Assembly: GCF_008728965.1 (NCBI RefSeq)
Contig: NZ_VSMC01000021.1
Location: forward strand, 1-53,837
Reading direction: 5' to 3'
From: Heminiphilus faecis
GTDB lineage: Bacteria > Bacteroidota > Bacteroidia > Bacteroidales > Muribaculaceae
Length of the DNA stretch: 53,837 bases
Under the pieces are notes generated by a model, which worked only from the letters and a program-made list of their open reading frames with translations, was not told the DNA's origin and did not search any database. Numbering within the stretch: position 1 is the first letter of the stretch; each line of letters starts with the position of its first letter. Shown here piece after piece: positions 7,859 to 17,441 of the stretch. A program made the position numbers and the translations under genes.

Positions 7859-9232
7859 ATGAAATTTTTAAGATTGATCCCTGCCGCATGTCTGCTTCTG
7901 TCGGCGGTGGCTTGTGAAGAAAACAGCACCATAGGCTCGTCAATCATACAGGATAAGGTCGACATAATCATCGACTCGACATTTACTATAAGCGGATACT
8001 CCGTAGCCAATCCTGTCATACAATCACGTACCGACAACCAGCTTCTCGGCAACATCGACGCAAAAGGCTTCGGCAAACTGTCGAGCGACTTCATAACCCA
8101 GTTCATGCCCGCGACCACACTTGATACCGTAGGCGTGACAGTTGAAAGCATCGACTCGATAAAACTGCGCATGTTCATGAACGAAGGAGCACTCATAGGC
8201 GACTCCATCATACCGATGGGCCTTGAAGTATATAAACTCAACCGCGGACTCACCTCACCCATATACAGCGACTTCGATCCGACCCCGTACTACTCGGAGC
8301 AGGATAAGGTGGCATCGACCACATATTCAGCCACGGTCATAGGACTACCCGACAGTATAGCCGGCATATACACCGGAGCCAAAGCCCGCGTGGTAGACGT
8401 AAAACTGCCCGTCGAGATGGGACGCGAATTCTACCGCAAGTACAAGAGCGACCCCGAGATATATAATGACCCGGTCAAGTTCTCACAATGGTTTCCCGGC
8501 CTGTATATAAAAAACAGTTTCGGTTCGGGACGCGTGATGCGCTTCTACTCCACGCTCATGTATCTTTACTACAAAAAAGACACCAAGGTCAATGACAAAG
8601 ACACGACCATCAACACTCTAAAGGCATTTCTGGCCGTGACCCCCGAGGTGATCAACAACAACAACATAAACATGGCCCTGAGTCAGGAAGTAAAGACAAT
8701 GGCCGCATCATCGCCCATGCTGGTAGCACCCACAGGATATGACGTGGAAGTGAAGCTGCCCATACGCGACATGGTGGAAAAATACAGCAAACAGGACAAC
8801 AGCTTTACCGTCATCAACAGCATGACCCTCGAGGTGCCTGTAGAAGAGGTGACCAACAACTACGATATAGAGCCGCCGGCCTATGTGCTGCTTGTCAGAA
8901 AAGATAAAAAAGAAGAGTTTTTCGCCGACCAGCAGATAAATGACAACATCAGTTCGTTCTACGCTGCTTACGACGCCACACGAAAAAGCTACAACTTCAG
9001 CTCCATGCGCCAATACTTCTTGGAGATGAGCAAGAAAGACAATATCGCAGCCGCCGACGGCGAGTTTGTACTTGTACCGGTGTCATTGGTTACAGAAAGC
9101 ACCCAAACCGGTTATTACCAGTACGAAACGGTCGTAGTGGCCATAGTACCGTATGTAGATACTCCGGCAATGGCCAAAGTCAATGTCGACAAAGCAAAAA
9201 TAAAATTGACTTTCAGCCGCCAGTCGATGTGA
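7859..9232 (+). CDS. DUF4270 family lipoprotein
   Basis: The 457 residues begin with a lipoprotein signal peptide, MKFLRLIPAACLLLSAVAC, with the lipobox Cys at residue 19, so it should be lipid-anchored in the envelope. The following STIGSSIIQD and the repeated pattern of short beta strands match the DUF4270 family of Bacteroidetes, whose function is unknown. It sits 24 bp downstream of the truncated glycogen-synthase-like gene and is probably in its operon. It is followed by the tRNA-Thr gene. Confidence 0.85.
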   Translation: MKFLRLIPAACLLLSAVACEENSTIGSSIIQDKVDIIIDSTFTISGYSVANPVIQSRTDNQLLGNIDAKGFGKLSSDFITQFMPATTLDTVGVTVESIDSIKLRMFMNEGALIGDSIIPMGLEVYKLNRGLTSPIYSDFDPTPYYSEQDKVASTTYSATVIGLPDSIAGIYTGAKARVVDVKLPVEMGREFYRKYKSDPEIYNDPVKFSQWFPGLYIKNSFGSGRVMRFYSTLMYLYYKKDTKVNDKDTTINTLKAFLAVTPEVINNNNINMALSQEVKTMAASSPMLVAPTGYDVEVKLPIRDMVEKYSKQDNSFTVINSMTLEVPVEEVTNNYDIEPPAYVLLVRKDKKEEFFADQQINDNISSFYAAYDATRKSYNFSSMRQYFLEMSKKDNIAAADGEFVLVPVSLVTESTQTGYYQYETVVVAIVPYVDTPAMAKVNVDKAKIKLTFSRQSM

Positions 9233-9250
9233 TATTTAGTAAATAATTAC

Positions 9251-9258
9251 TATCTTTG
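9251..9258 (+). promoter_or_regulatory. Candidate -7 box for tRNA-Thr
   Basis: TATCTTTG at 9251-9258 matches TAnnTTTG, 12 bp before the first base of the tRNA. No clear -33 TTTG is present; the region upstream overlaps the DUF4270 stop. Confidence 0.5.
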
Positions 9259-9270
9259 CACTCGCAATCA

Positions 9271-9343
9271 GCCACAATAGCTCAGTCGGTAGAGCATTTC
9301 ATTCGTAACGAAAAGGTCAGGGGTTCGAGCCCCCTTTGTGGCT
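9271..9343 (+). tRNA. tRNA-Thr (anticodon CGT)
   Basis: A 73-nt cloverleaf is visible. The acceptor stem is GCCACAA/TTGTGGC, the D stem GCTC/GAGC, and the anticodon stem TTTCA/CGAAA with an A-C mismatch at 31-39. The anticodon loop is TTCGTAA with CGT at 9304-9306 (codon ACG), and the T arm is AGGGG TTCGAGC CCCCT. The discriminator is T at 9343. CCA is not fully encoded (the next bases are CAA). Confidence 0.95.
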
Positions 9344-9352
9344 CAAAGATAC

Positions 9353-9396
9353 AATCGCAGGAAGTCATCCGCTTAACACGGTCTCTTTCTGCGATT
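9353..9396 (+). terminator. Inverted repeat after tRNA-Thr
   Basis: AATCGCAG at 9353-9360 is the reverse complement of CTGCGATT at 9389-9396, with a 28-nt loop and flanking GAA/TTT that extend the pairing. It could end tRNA transcription or act in the purT leader. The T tract is short, so the role is uncertain. Confidence 0.3.
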
Positions 9397-9442
9397 TCCG
9401 TTAAAACACGTTTAATAAATTTTAATACCGAAATTTAGACAG

Positions 9443-10633
9443 ATGGCTAAGATTGGTTCAGTAATGACCCCCGTCGGCCGAAAGGCTTTGCTTCTCGGCA
9501 GTGGAGAATTAGGAAAAGAGGTGGCGATTGAGTTGCAGCGCTACGGAGTGGAAGTAATAGCATGCGACCGGTACGCCAATGCACCGGCAATGCAGATAGC
9601 TCACCGCAGCTACGTGTTCAACATGCTTGACCCCGAGGCATTGCGCGATGTCATCGAACGCGAGAAGCCCGACCACATCATTCCGGAAGTGGAAGCGATT
9701 GCCACCGACATGCTTCGCACTCTTGAAAGCGAAGGCTACAACGTGACCCCGACAGCACGTGCCGCTTGGCTCACCATGAACCGCGAAGGCATAAGACGTC
9801 TTGCCGCTGAAGAACTCGGCATACCTACATCACGCTACAAATTCGCATCGGACTACGACGAGTTCAAGGCAGCCATAGAAGAAATAGGCCTGCCGTGCGT
9901 GATAAAGCCGATCATGAGTTCGTCGGGACACGGACAGAGCGTAGCCCGCAAGGCCGATGACATAGAACACTCTTGGGCCATATCGCAGGAGGGCGGACGC
10001 GCCGGTGCCGGACGTGTAATAGTGGAAGGTTTTGTGGATTTTGACTACGAAATAACTCTGCTGACCGTAAGAAGTTGCGACGGAACCACATACTGCCAGC
10101 CCATAGGACACATACAGATTGACGGCGACTACCGCTACTCTTGGCAGCCCCAGCCTATGAGCACCACTGCACTTGAAAAAGCACAGCAGATAGCTAAAAA
10201 GGTGACTGACGCACTGGGAGGCTACGGCATATTCGGAGTTGAGCTCTTCATAAAGGGCGACGACGTCATATTCAGTGAGGTTTCACCACGCCCTCATGAT
10301 ACCGGCATGGTGACCATGATATCGCAGGACCTTAGCGAATTCGGTCTTCACGCCCGCGCGCTTCTCGGACTTCCCGTGCCTGACATACGCTTCTACGGCC
10401 CCTCGGCTTCACGCGCCATAGTGGTTGAAGGCGACAGCGACAAAGTGGTTTTCGACAATCTTGAAGAGGTCCTAAAAGAGCCCGGAGTACAGATACGCAT
10501 ATTCGGCAAGCCCGAAGTCAAGGGCCACCGCCGTATGGGTGTCATACTTGCCACCGCCGACACTGTCGACGCCGCACGCGAAAAAGCGGAACGCGCCTAC
10601 AACTCGCTTAAAACGGAAGTGCTTCCACGCTAA
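9443..10633 (+). CDS. purT: Formate-dependent phosphoribosylglycinamide formyltransferase
   Basis: PurT makes formyl-GAR from GAR, formate and ATP in purine synthesis. The 396-residue length is standard. The ATP-grasp architecture is visible: the N-terminal Rossmann segment [20 protein letters not shown], the [13 protein letters not shown] strand, [16 protein letters not shown] (ATP-binding Lys and glycine loop), and [14 protein letters not shown] with metal-binding acidic residues, ending in RRMGVILA. It stands alone between tRNA-Thr and the convergent helicase gene, separated from the latter by 35 bp. No purine operator was recognised. Confidence 0.95.
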   Translation: MAKIGSVMTPVGRKALLLGSGELGKEVAIELQRYGVEVIACDRYANAPAMQIAHRSYVFNMLDPEALRDVIEREKPDHIIPEVEAIATDMLRTLESEGYNVTPTARAAWLTMNREGIRRLAAEELGIPTSRYKFASDYDEFKAAIEEIGLPCVIKPIMSSSGHGQSVARKADDIEHSWAISQEGGRAGAGRVIVEGFVDFDYEITLLTVRSCDGTTYCQPIGHIQIDGDYRYSWQPQPMSTTALEKAQQIAKKVTDALGGYGIFGVELFIKGDDVIFSEVSPRPHDTGMVTMISQDLSEFGLHARALLGLPVPDIRFYGPSASRAIVVEGDSDKVVFDNLEEVLKEPGVQIRIFGKPEVKGHRRMGVILATADTVDAAREKAERAYNSLKTEVLPR

Positions 10634-10668
10634 CAAGCCGGCAGTTCACGAAATAAACGCCGCAGGTG

Positions 10669-12675
10669 TCAACGCTTGCGGCGTCCTTGTTTTTTACGCA
10701 GTTTGGCGGCTTCAGACCTGTGACGCGAAACCGCTTCATCATCTCCGACTTTCTCATAAAGGTCGGCCATATATTCATGAAGCAATACCGACCGGTCATC
10801 AATGTCAAGTGCTATAAGATACCAGTTCAGAGCCTCAGCCAAATTATCGGCGGCAAAATACAGCCGCCCGAGTTCACACGGGGCTGTAAACCGAGCCGCA
10901 TCAATACGATAGGCATTCATGAACGCATTTATAGCCTCGTCACGGTCGTTTATTTCAGCATAAGTGAAGCCCTTGCCTGTCCACGCCTCGTAACATCGGG
11001 CATATATGGACAGAGCCTTGTCATAATTGGCTATGGCAGGAGTGGGTTCCATGCCCTCCCTACGGCATTCGTCGCCCATAGACACATACTCCGCAGCAAG
11101 ACGGCGAAACTTAACCCTGTCCTCCTCCAGACGGTCTTCCAGCTCCCGGCAACGACGGCTGAAACCGCCCAATTCCGATAGTTTACGCCGTATAAGACGG
11201 CGTACCGCTGGGTTGTGCCACTCGTCGCGGTAGTCCGACGCCTCGACAAATAAATCAAAGGCCCGCTCTACATCGCCTTCTCCGACCGCATCCAACGCCG
11301 CGGTATAAAGATCATCGGCTTTTGCCTTGTCAAGAGCCTCCTTGATAAGAGAACTGTCATTGAACAAACGGCTGAAATCGACTACCGACGGATTAACAAA
11401 TATATCACGCTCGTTAAGCGTGCTAAGCAACGACAGTCCTTCAAGGCTGCGGCATCGGCTCAGCGCCACATAAGTCTGGCCTCCGGCAAAGGTGCCGTGC
11501 CCTACATCAACCACAACATCCTTAAACGTAAGCCCTTGGCTCTTATGTATGGTCAATGCCCACGCCAGTTTTACGGGAAACTGGGTGAACGACCCGAGCT
11601 CCTTTTCGATAACCTTGCGGTTTTTATCATCATACTCGTACTTAATGTTATGCCATACTGAAAGCTCCACACTATGGCACTCGCCCGAGTCAAGTTCGAC
11701 CATGAGTCTGTCGTTCTGCGCGTCATATACACGTCCTATTGTACCGTTCACCCATCGCCTGTCGGGATCATTCTTTATAAACACCACCTGCGCCCCCACT
11801 TTCAGAACAAGTTCAATCGATGTAGGGAGCGAGTTCATCGGAAAATCGCCTTTGACCATGCCGGTGTATACGATTTCCGACGCATGCAGTTCGTCAAGAC
11901 GTCGTGAGTTTATATTGTCGACGATATCGCGTGTGGTGGCAAGCGTCATCACCATACGTCCGTCATCGCGCCGTATAACCTTGGCATTAAGCCTCGAAAT
12001 GTCGTCGCGCAACGGACGCCCTACCCTCACACGGTCAAGCAGTCCTACAAAATCGCTATCGGTCTGCCTATATACCTTAAGCAACTCTACAGGCACAATC
12101 TTCATATCGCCGAACACTCCGGCATTGAAAAAATAAGGCTGCGGATAATAACGGGCAAGCACATCGCGCATATCGCCGGTGACTACCGGTTCAAGCTGAA
12201 ATATGTCACCGACAAAAAGCATCTGCTTGCCGCCAAAGGGTTCGCGGAAGTTTCCCGTATACACTTTCAGTATCTTGTCGACGAAGTCTATTATATCGGC
12301 CCGTACCATCGATATTTCATCGATCACGATCAGCTCCACGTTTTTAATAAGGTTTATAAGCTCCTTAGGGTACTTCATCCGGTCGCGCATACGTTTCATG
12401 TCAAACTCCGGATCGTCGGGTAGCAGCGGCTTGAAAGGTATTCTGAAAAAAGAGTGCAGCGTCACTCCACCGACATTGACGGCGGCTATACCGGTTGGTG
12501 CGAGCACAACGTGCTCCTTACGCACATTATCACATATGTACTTTAGAAACGTCGACTTGCCCGTACCGGCCTTTCCGGTAAGGAATACCGACTGACGGGT
12601 GAATCTAATAAGTTTCCACACATTCTGAAATTCCGGATTTTCAAGATCGATGCTGACTTCCTTTTCCATGACCAT
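10669..12675 (-). CDS. Pif1/RecD2-like SF1 helicase with C-terminal TPR repeats
   Basis: Numbered from the ATG at 12675, Walker A GKAGTGKST is at residues 34-42. It is followed by LAPTGIAAVNVGGVTLHSFF (Ia), VIDEISMVRADIID (Walker B), GDIFQLEPVV (III), ALTIHKSQGLTF (V) and TYVALSRCRSLEGL (VI), all typical of Pif1-type SF1B helicases. After about residue 430 comes a region with tetratricopeptide-like helices (ALDAVGEGDVERAFDLF, AIANYDKALSIYARCYEAW, AEALNWYLIALDIDD) and a basic tail. The open frame extends upstream to 12735, but that part reads like non-coding sequence; ATGs at 12675 or 12669 fit the protein start better. The TPR extension suggests a protein-protein partner. Confidence 0.88.
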   Translation of the reverse strand: MVMEKEVSIDLENPEFQNVWKLIRFTRQSVFLTGKAGTGKSTFLKYICDNVRKEHVVLAPTGIAAVNVGGVTLHSFFRIPFKPLLPDDPEFDMKRMRDRMKYPKELINLIKNVELIVIDEISMVRADIIDFVDKILKVYTGNFREPFGGKQMLFVGDIFQLEPVVTGDMRDVLARYYPQPYFFNAGVFGDMKIVPVELLKVYRQTDSDFVGLLDRVRVGRPLRDDISRLNAKVIRRDDGRMVMTLATTRDIVDNINSRRLDELHASEIVYTGMVKGDFPMNSLPTSIELVLKVGAQVVFIKNDPDRRWVNGTIGRVYDAQNDRLMVELDSGECHSVELSVWHNIKYEYDDKNRKVIEKELGSFTQFPVKLAWALTIHKSQGLTFKDVVVDVGHGTFAGGQTYVALSRCRSLEGLSLLSTLNERDIFVNPSVVDFSRLFNDSSLIKEALDKAKADDLYTAALDAVGEGDVERAFDLFVEASDYRDEWHNPAVRRLIRRKLSELGGFSRRCRELEDRLEEDRVKFRRLAAEYVSMGDECRREGMEPTPAIANYDKALSIYARCYEAWTGKGFTYAEINDRDEAINAFMNAYRIDAARFTAPCELGRLYFAADNLAEALNWYLIALDIDDRSVLLHEYMADLYEKVGDDEAVSRHRSEAAKLRKKQGRRKR

Positions 12676-12753
12676 AGATATGACAGACCGAGGGCGCCGT
12701 CCCCGGACAAAGATTCGGGCGGCACCCTCAGGCACAAAGTTATAAAATAATTT

Positions 12754-14406
12754 TTAAAATTTATATCCCAGACTCAATATCACCTGATTGTTGTTGTCAG
12801 TGACCTTGGCCGAAGGCGAGCCCTGCAACAGAGCCGTATCCTCAAGCACAGGCGAGAATGCGTGATATGTCGACTCACGGTTCTTGTGCACATAAGCGAG
12901 GTCGGCATAGAAACCCTTGTAACGGTAACCGAGGCCGGCGGTTATGTACTGTGTGGTCTTGTCAAACGTATAGCTCGGTATTGTACCGGCAGTCCATATG
13001 ACTTCACCGTCATTGGCGGCTTCCTTCTTTACCGGCGACGACTCCCAGCTGTATCCTGCACGCAGACTGAACTGCGGTGTTATGCGGTATTCCGCACCCA
13101 AGCGCAGTATGTTGGTGCCCTTGAAGTAGGTCTTCATGTCGTCATTTATATAACCCTCGCCCTGAACATCAGATATATGGGTCGATGATGTGCCGCGATA
13201 TTCATAATCGAGGCTCAATATACCCTGTCCGCCTATGACTCCGGCCACGCCAAACATCATGCGCCACGGAGTACGCATGTTATAGTCGTTCCAGCTGTCA
13301 TAGCCGTCGTTGGTCTCCGGAGCCGGGTTCTGACGGTCAGTCATGTTGTCGTAAAACGAGTTCTGGTCCTGAGGGGTATAGCGGTACGCCACCGTGCCCC
13401 AGTATGTATCGGTCATGCTGTACCATGTCGGAGTATGTACAGCGAAACCGAAACGCAGCTCATTGATAGGCTTCACAATGACTCCCAGCTTTAGGTTAAA
13501 GCCGCTGCCGTTGGAGTTAAGATAGTTGGACAGGCGATAGTCGGCTTTGCCGTTGACGATATTGTATTCACCGTTGACCTTTGATTCTGCCGCGATATAA
13601 GCATTGTCAAGGTTCTCCTGATAGTAGCTAAGCTGTGTGTAATTTATATCGGTTATACCGAGACCGATACCCCAGTAAACCGTGTTATACAGGTTTCCGC
13701 CGAAGTTGATCGAATACTCGTCGACATATCCTTTCTCTCTAACTTGGAAAGAAGCGCTGCCGGTAGTGCCGTTACCCATAAGCCCGGAATAGTTAACCTT
13801 GCCGTCGACTTCACTGTCATTTATCATATAACCCTGATAAGCCAACGTACTCAGCCACGGAGCGTTTCCGTCAAGCCACGGATTATAATTATCGCCGCTG
13901 AGCATTTCACCGGGTTCAATACCTTCACTGTTAGTGAGCGCGGCAACATAATTGCTAAGCGACGCCCCGTTCAGATTGCCGATACCGCCGGTAAATATAC
14001 GGTCAAACGATGCGGTACGGGCATATGTGGCTCCCCATGAGAATGTCGGCATGACATCGCTCATCGTACTGATTGAACCGATATAACCGAAGTTGTTGAA
14101 ACTGAAGCGCGTCTGCGAGTCTGATATCTTGGAGCCCTGAGCTTCAGTCGATGTCGACTGAAAGTCAAGGTTAAGTGTCATACCTATCTCGCTGCTGCGG
14201 TATACACCTATACCCGCGGGATTCTGGTTAAGCGACGATATATCGCCGCCAAGCGCGGTAAATGCGCCGCCCATCGACATAAACCGGGCAGTACCGCGCA
14301 AGTCGGGCCGCGACAGATTGTATAGGTCGACAGCCGCCTGTGACATACCGGCTACAGGCACAAGCCCGACAGCGGCAACTATAAATAAATGCTTGATATT
14401 TCTCAT
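12754..14406 (-). CDS. Outer-membrane porin of the OMPP1/FadL type
   Basis: Starting at the ATG at 14406 (MRNIKHLF), a signal peptide runs to about residue 23 (GMSQA). The mature protein begins with the FadL-type NPAGIGVYRSSEIG segment preceded by FMSMGGAFTALGGDISSLNQ. The rest is alternating aromatic and polar beta strands ending in a C-terminal Phe (LSLGYKF), as expected for an outer-membrane barrel of about 550 residues. FadL relatives carry hydrophobic compounds; the substrate here is unknown. The frame continues upstream to 14451 but lacks signal-peptide character there. It lies 53 bp downstream of the Trp-rich secreted protein gene and probably shares its promoter. Confidence 0.88.
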   Translation of the reverse strand: MRNIKHLFIVAAVGLVPVAGMSQAAVDLYNLSRPDLRGTARFMSMGGAFTALGGDISSLNQNPAGIGVYRSSEIGMTLNLDFQSTSTEAQGSKISDSQTRFSFNNFGYIGSISTMSDVMPTFSWGATYARTASFDRIFTGGIGNLNGASLSNYVAALTNSEGIEPGEMLSGDNYNPWLDGNAPWLSTLAYQGYMINDSEVDGKVNYSGLMGNGTTGSASFQVREKGYVDEYSINFGGNLYNTVYWGIGLGITDINYTQLSYYQENLDNAYIAAESKVNGEYNIVNGKADYRLSNYLNSNGSGFNLKLGVIVKPINELRFGFAVHTPTWYSMTDTYWGTVAYRYTPQDQNSFYDNMTDRQNPAPETNDGYDSWNDYNMRTPWRMMFGVAGVIGGQGILSLDYEYRGTSSTHISDVQGEGYINDDMKTYFKGTNILRLGAEYRITPQFSLRAGYSWESSPVKKEAANDGEVIWTAGTIPSYTFDKTTQYITAGLGYRYKGFYADLAYVHKNRESTYHAFSPVLEDTALLQGSPSAKVTDNNNQVILSLGYKF

Positions 14407-14459
14407 ATTCTTATAGTATTGAAAAATGATTATGCATTGCTTCACACTCACCCCGCATG

Positions 14460-15560
14460 TCAGCGACGGCCGCCGCGGTGTGAACCGCCACCGCCTCCTC
14501 CACCGGAGTAACCGCCGCGCGAACCGCCGCCATAGCTCGGTGTCGAGTAGGAGCGGTTGTAGTTGTTGTTGCTGCGGTTATAGTTGTAATTGTTGTTGCG
14601 GTTGTTACTGTTGCGATTACCGGTAGTCGTGCCATAGCTGCCGTTGTTTGACGGACGGCTGTTGTTTGACGGACGACCGTAATTACCGCGATTGCCCGAT
14701 GTCGAGCCGGGACGGAAATTGCCTGTCGAACCGGTGGCGAAACCACGGTGATTGCCTCCGTTGTATGACGGACGGTAATGATTGCTCGTCACTCCGGTAT
14801 ATCCGTTACGCACACCCACCGGACGACGTCCGTTAGGCGTATATGAACCGGGATTGTAAGCCCAACCCGGGCCCCATCCGGGTCTCCACGCAGGACCGCC
14901 CCAGCCCCAGCCGGGTCCCCAACCCCATGACGGGCCCCAGCCCCACGACCAAGAGGGTCCCCAGCCCCAAGCCGGACCGCCCCAGCCCCATGACCATGAC
15001 GGACCCCACCACCATGATGAAGAGTATGGCCACGACCATGACGGGCCCCAATACCAGTCATAATAATTCCAAGCCCACGGCGAATACCACCCGGGGCTGT
15101 TGATTATGATATTGACATCAGGCTGTGCCGAATAATAATATTCAACCAAAGCCGGATCGTTTATATCCGATATAATATCGTTGTTATGATACTTCTCTAT
15201 ACGACGTGTATAGGCGAAATCATCACTCATGGCCTGACGGCCGGCCGCAGTATCGACCGGAGCGTATTTTCCGCGCCGGTTATACTCGTCCACGTCACGG
15301 GTCGATGTACCGGTCACGCTATAAGTGTCAGCTCCCGCATAATCATGTCCGCCCAAGGTCGGATCATAATTATACTGATTATAGTATTGACTCGCAGCGG
15401 CAGCCTGCTTGCGCTTTGTACGCTCAAGTTTTTCCTGTTTCGCCTTTGTGTCTTTTGCCGGATCGTAGTATATGTCGTCATCATAGTATCCTTGTGCTGC
15501 AACCGACATGATGCCCGCACCCAGCATAACCATCGATAATAAAAGTTTTTTACCTACCAT
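14460..15560 (-). CDS. Secreted Trp/Gly/Asn-rich low-complexity protein
   Basis: The 366 residues start with a clear signal peptide ending in VAAQ (about residue 23). A charged YDDDIYYDPAKDTKAKQEK segment follows, then a folded-looking part to about residue 150. About residues 155-235 are made almost wholly of W, G, P, S and Y in repeats such as WGPSWSWGWGGPAWGWGPSW. About residues 255-345 are rich in N, R, S, G and Y, and the end is poly-Gly then HRGGRR. No known domain is recognised. It precedes the OMPP1-type porin on the same strand and has a good promoter at 15652-15683. A cell-surface or matrix role is only a guess. The plus-strand frames here are shadows of the repeats. Confidence 0.8.
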   Translation of the reverse strand: MVGKKLLLSMVMLGAGIMSVAAQGYYDDDIYYDPAKDTKAKQEKLERTKRKQAAAASQYYNQYNYDPTLGGHDYAGADTYSVTGTSTRDVDEYNRRGKYAPVDTAAGRQAMSDDFAYTRRIEKYHNNDIISDINDPALVEYYYSAQPDVNIIINSPGWYSPWAWNYYDWYWGPSWSWPYSSSWWWGPSWSWGWGGPAWGWGPSWSWGWGPSWGWGPGWGWGGPAWRPGWGPGWAYNPGSYTPNGRRPVGVRNGYTGVTSNHYRPSYNGGNHRGFATGSTGNFRPGSTSGNRGNYGRPSNNSRPSNNGSYGTTTGNRNSNNRNNNYNYNRSNNNYNRSYSTPSYGGGSRGGYSGGGGGGGSHRGGRR

Positions 15561-15651
15561 AAGACTTGGTTCCTTAATTAAAAAATAAACAATTATACAG
15601 TTTTATATCATTGGACTCGCATCTTAATGCGTAGTTTAATCCAATAACAGA

Positions 15652-15683
15652 TAAAGATACATTATTTATCAGCCGGAGTCAAA
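15652..15683 (-). promoter_or_regulatory. Promoter for the Trp-rich protein-porin operon
   Basis: On the minus strand TTTG (15683-15680) and TATCTTTA (15659-15652; one mismatch to TAnnTTTG) are separated by 20 bp, giving a leader of about 85 nt before the ATG at 15560. Confidence 0.45.
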
Positions 15684-15830
15684 ATATTCGCTATTTTTTA
15701 CTCTCTTCTAAGATTATTTAACAGATTGTCGCGGCCACTTCAGCGTTTATATAACAAGAGGGCTACGGAACAGTTCCGTATGTTAGTGAAAATTCAAAAG
15801 AGTATCAATCAACTAAAAAAGCACTACGTT

Positions 15831-16394
15831 ATGACACGTTTCACGCTAATAATCGGCTTACTCGCCGCGCTGTTATGCTCATGTGCATCGACAGCCAATC
15901 TCAGTCCAGAACAAAAAGAGGCCCGAGAGCAGGAAAAACGCATCAATGCCATACGCGACTCAATAGCTCACGAAGTGGCCGTACAATCGCTCGACAATCT
16001 TGACTTCGTACTCGAGGCCGGCAAACTGATCTTCAAACGCGGCCGTTCGGCTTATGTATCGCCATCGACCAACTTTATTTCAGTAGTCAACGGAAAGGCC
16101 ACGGTACAGATTGCCGTATTCAAATCAATACCGGGCATCAACGGCATCGGCGGCATAACAGTTGAAGGAACCCCATCGTACGTAAAAAAATCAGTTGACA
16201 AAAAAGGCAACTACAGCCTATCCATGAGTGTGTCCGGCACAGGCATATCGGCAACGGTCCACATATCATTGCCTTCAGGAAGCACTTACGCCACAGCTGT
16301 GATAACGCCCAACTTCCACTCCTATAACATCACCTTGCAAGGCACGGTCATACCGGCGTCGGCCAGCAATGTCTACAAGGCGCGCCCGCTATAA
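15831..16394 (+). CDS. DUF4251 family lipoprotein
   Basis: From the ATG at 15831 the protein has 187 residues. It begins with a lipoprotein signal, MTRFTLIIGLLAALLCSC, with the lipobox Cys at residue 18. A charged helix with NLSPEQKEAREQEKR follows, then the beta-rich DUF4251 domain with FVLEAGKLIFKRG, STNFISVVNGKATVQ and GGITVEGT. The family is common in Bacteroidetes and of unknown function. The open frame extends 35 codons upstream to 15726, but that part has no signal character; the inner ATG is the better start. A strong hairpin terminator follows. Confidence 0.85.
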   Translation: MTRFTLIIGLLAALLCSCASTANLSPEQKEAREQEKRINAIRDSIAHEVAVQSLDNLDFVLEAGKLIFKRGRSAYVSPSTNFISVVNGKATVQIAVFKSIPGINGIGGITVEGTPSYVKKSVDKKGNYSLSMSVSGTGISATVHISLPSGSTYATAVITPNFHSYNITLQGTVIPASASNVYKARPL

Positions 16395-16411
16395 CCGCAA
16401 CGCTCATCATC

Positions 16412-16458
16412 ATAAAAAAACAGAGGATAAGTTGTGACGCTCATCCTCTGTTTTTTAT
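16412..16458 (+). terminator. Rho-independent terminator after the DUF4251 gene
   Basis: AAAAAACAGAGGAT (ending at 16428) pairs with ATCCTCTGTTTTTT (16443-16456) across a 14-nt loop, followed by AT. The A-tract and T-tract make it usable from both strands, so it may also stop transcripts from the convergent esterase gene. Confidence 0.85.
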
Positions 16459-16550
16459 GATGAAGTTGCATTTTATCTCTTCTGTTTTTATAAATTGTAC
16501 TTATTATACACATAATAAAGTTAGATAATCGGGCAAATATTCTTTTCAAG

Positions 16551-17381
16551 CTAATTAGCTTGTTTTATATAGTTGTCCAATTTCAGCAACCCTCTGTAAT
16601 ATCCTTCAAAAATGGTATGGCTATGTTTTTCTATGTTCAATGAATCATAGTTCAGAACTATCTCCGAACAATTTGAAAATATATCGGCAGCTTTCTTTAT
16701 TTCGGGGGTGAAAGATGCTTCCATCTTGTCTTTCTTCCCATTTGCCAGATAAATATAAAGTGAACCGTTCTCATGACATTCATCTGCGAAACAGGTAATT
16801 CGGTCAATCATCATCCGCTGGCTATACACATAGTTAGGAGAAACAGCTAAAATGCACCGAAATAAATCAGGGTTAGCAAGCATAGCATATGTCACGAAAG
16901 TTCCTCCCAAAGAATGCCCAGCTAAAATAATTCGTGAAGAAGTACCATATTTGCTCTTTATGAAAGGAATTACTTCGTTTTTCAATGATAACAACAAAGA
17001 ATCTGCCTTACCGGGATTATCATATCCGCTTACTGAATCAAAATCGGTATAAGGAGGTGTCAGTTCACTCTGCCTATTAGGATTGGAAACACCAACTATG
17101 ACACAAGCCACATTGGGATATATCAACTCGAAGGTAGAACAAAACAGATTGAATGTAGGTGGATATTGAGCATCAAACACATAAATGGTCAACAAGGAAT
17201 CACTTTCTAAAGTAGCGTCTACTCCACATCGATATACTTGAATTTCACGTGGATCATTAAAATATTTGGAATCATAGATGTATCTGTCTCCCAGAGCCTG
17301 CAAAGAATAAAAGTCCGCCTGCGCATTGCTGTTCAAACAGAATGCAATACAGAACAAAGCAAAAGATAAAATCAATTTCAT
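16551..17381 (-). CDS. Secreted alpha/beta-hydrolase esterase (IroE/esterase D type)
   Basis: The 276 residues begin with a signal peptide, MKLILSFALFCIAFCLNSNA, so it is periplasmic or secreted. The nucleophile elbow GHSLGG has Ser at residue 157. The upstream VVGVSNPNRQSELTPPYTDF segment and the C-terminal KHSHTIFEGYY histidine fit the putative-esterase family that includes siderophore esterases. The substrate is not predictable and no siderophore genes are near. Its DNA is clearly more AT-rich than the flanking core genes, and it lies beside a decayed mobilizable element, so it was probably acquired horizontally. Confidence 0.8.
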   Translation of the reverse strand: MKLILSFALFCIAFCLNSNAQADFYSLQALGDRYIYDSKYFNDPREIQVYRCGVDATLESDSLLTIYVFDAQYPPTFNLFCSTFELIYPNVACVIVGVSNPNRQSELTPPYTDFDSVSGYDNPGKADSLLLSLKNEVIPFIKSKYGTSSRIILAGHSLGGTFVTYAMLANPDLFRCILAVSPNYVYSQRMMIDRITCFADECHENGSLYIYLANGKKDKMEASFTPEIKKAADIFSNCSEIVLNYDSLNIEKHSHTIFEGYYRGLLKLDNYIKQAN

Positions 17382-17441
17382 AATCTAAACAATAATTTTA
17401 TAATCCATTTTTAACGTGTATCAGTCTTATTTTTTCGACTG

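Noticed and set aside
14789-15103. Several Gly/His- or Pro/Ser-rich frames on both strands
   Set aside because: They are other-frame readings of the repeat-coding part of the Trp/Gly-rich secreted protein.
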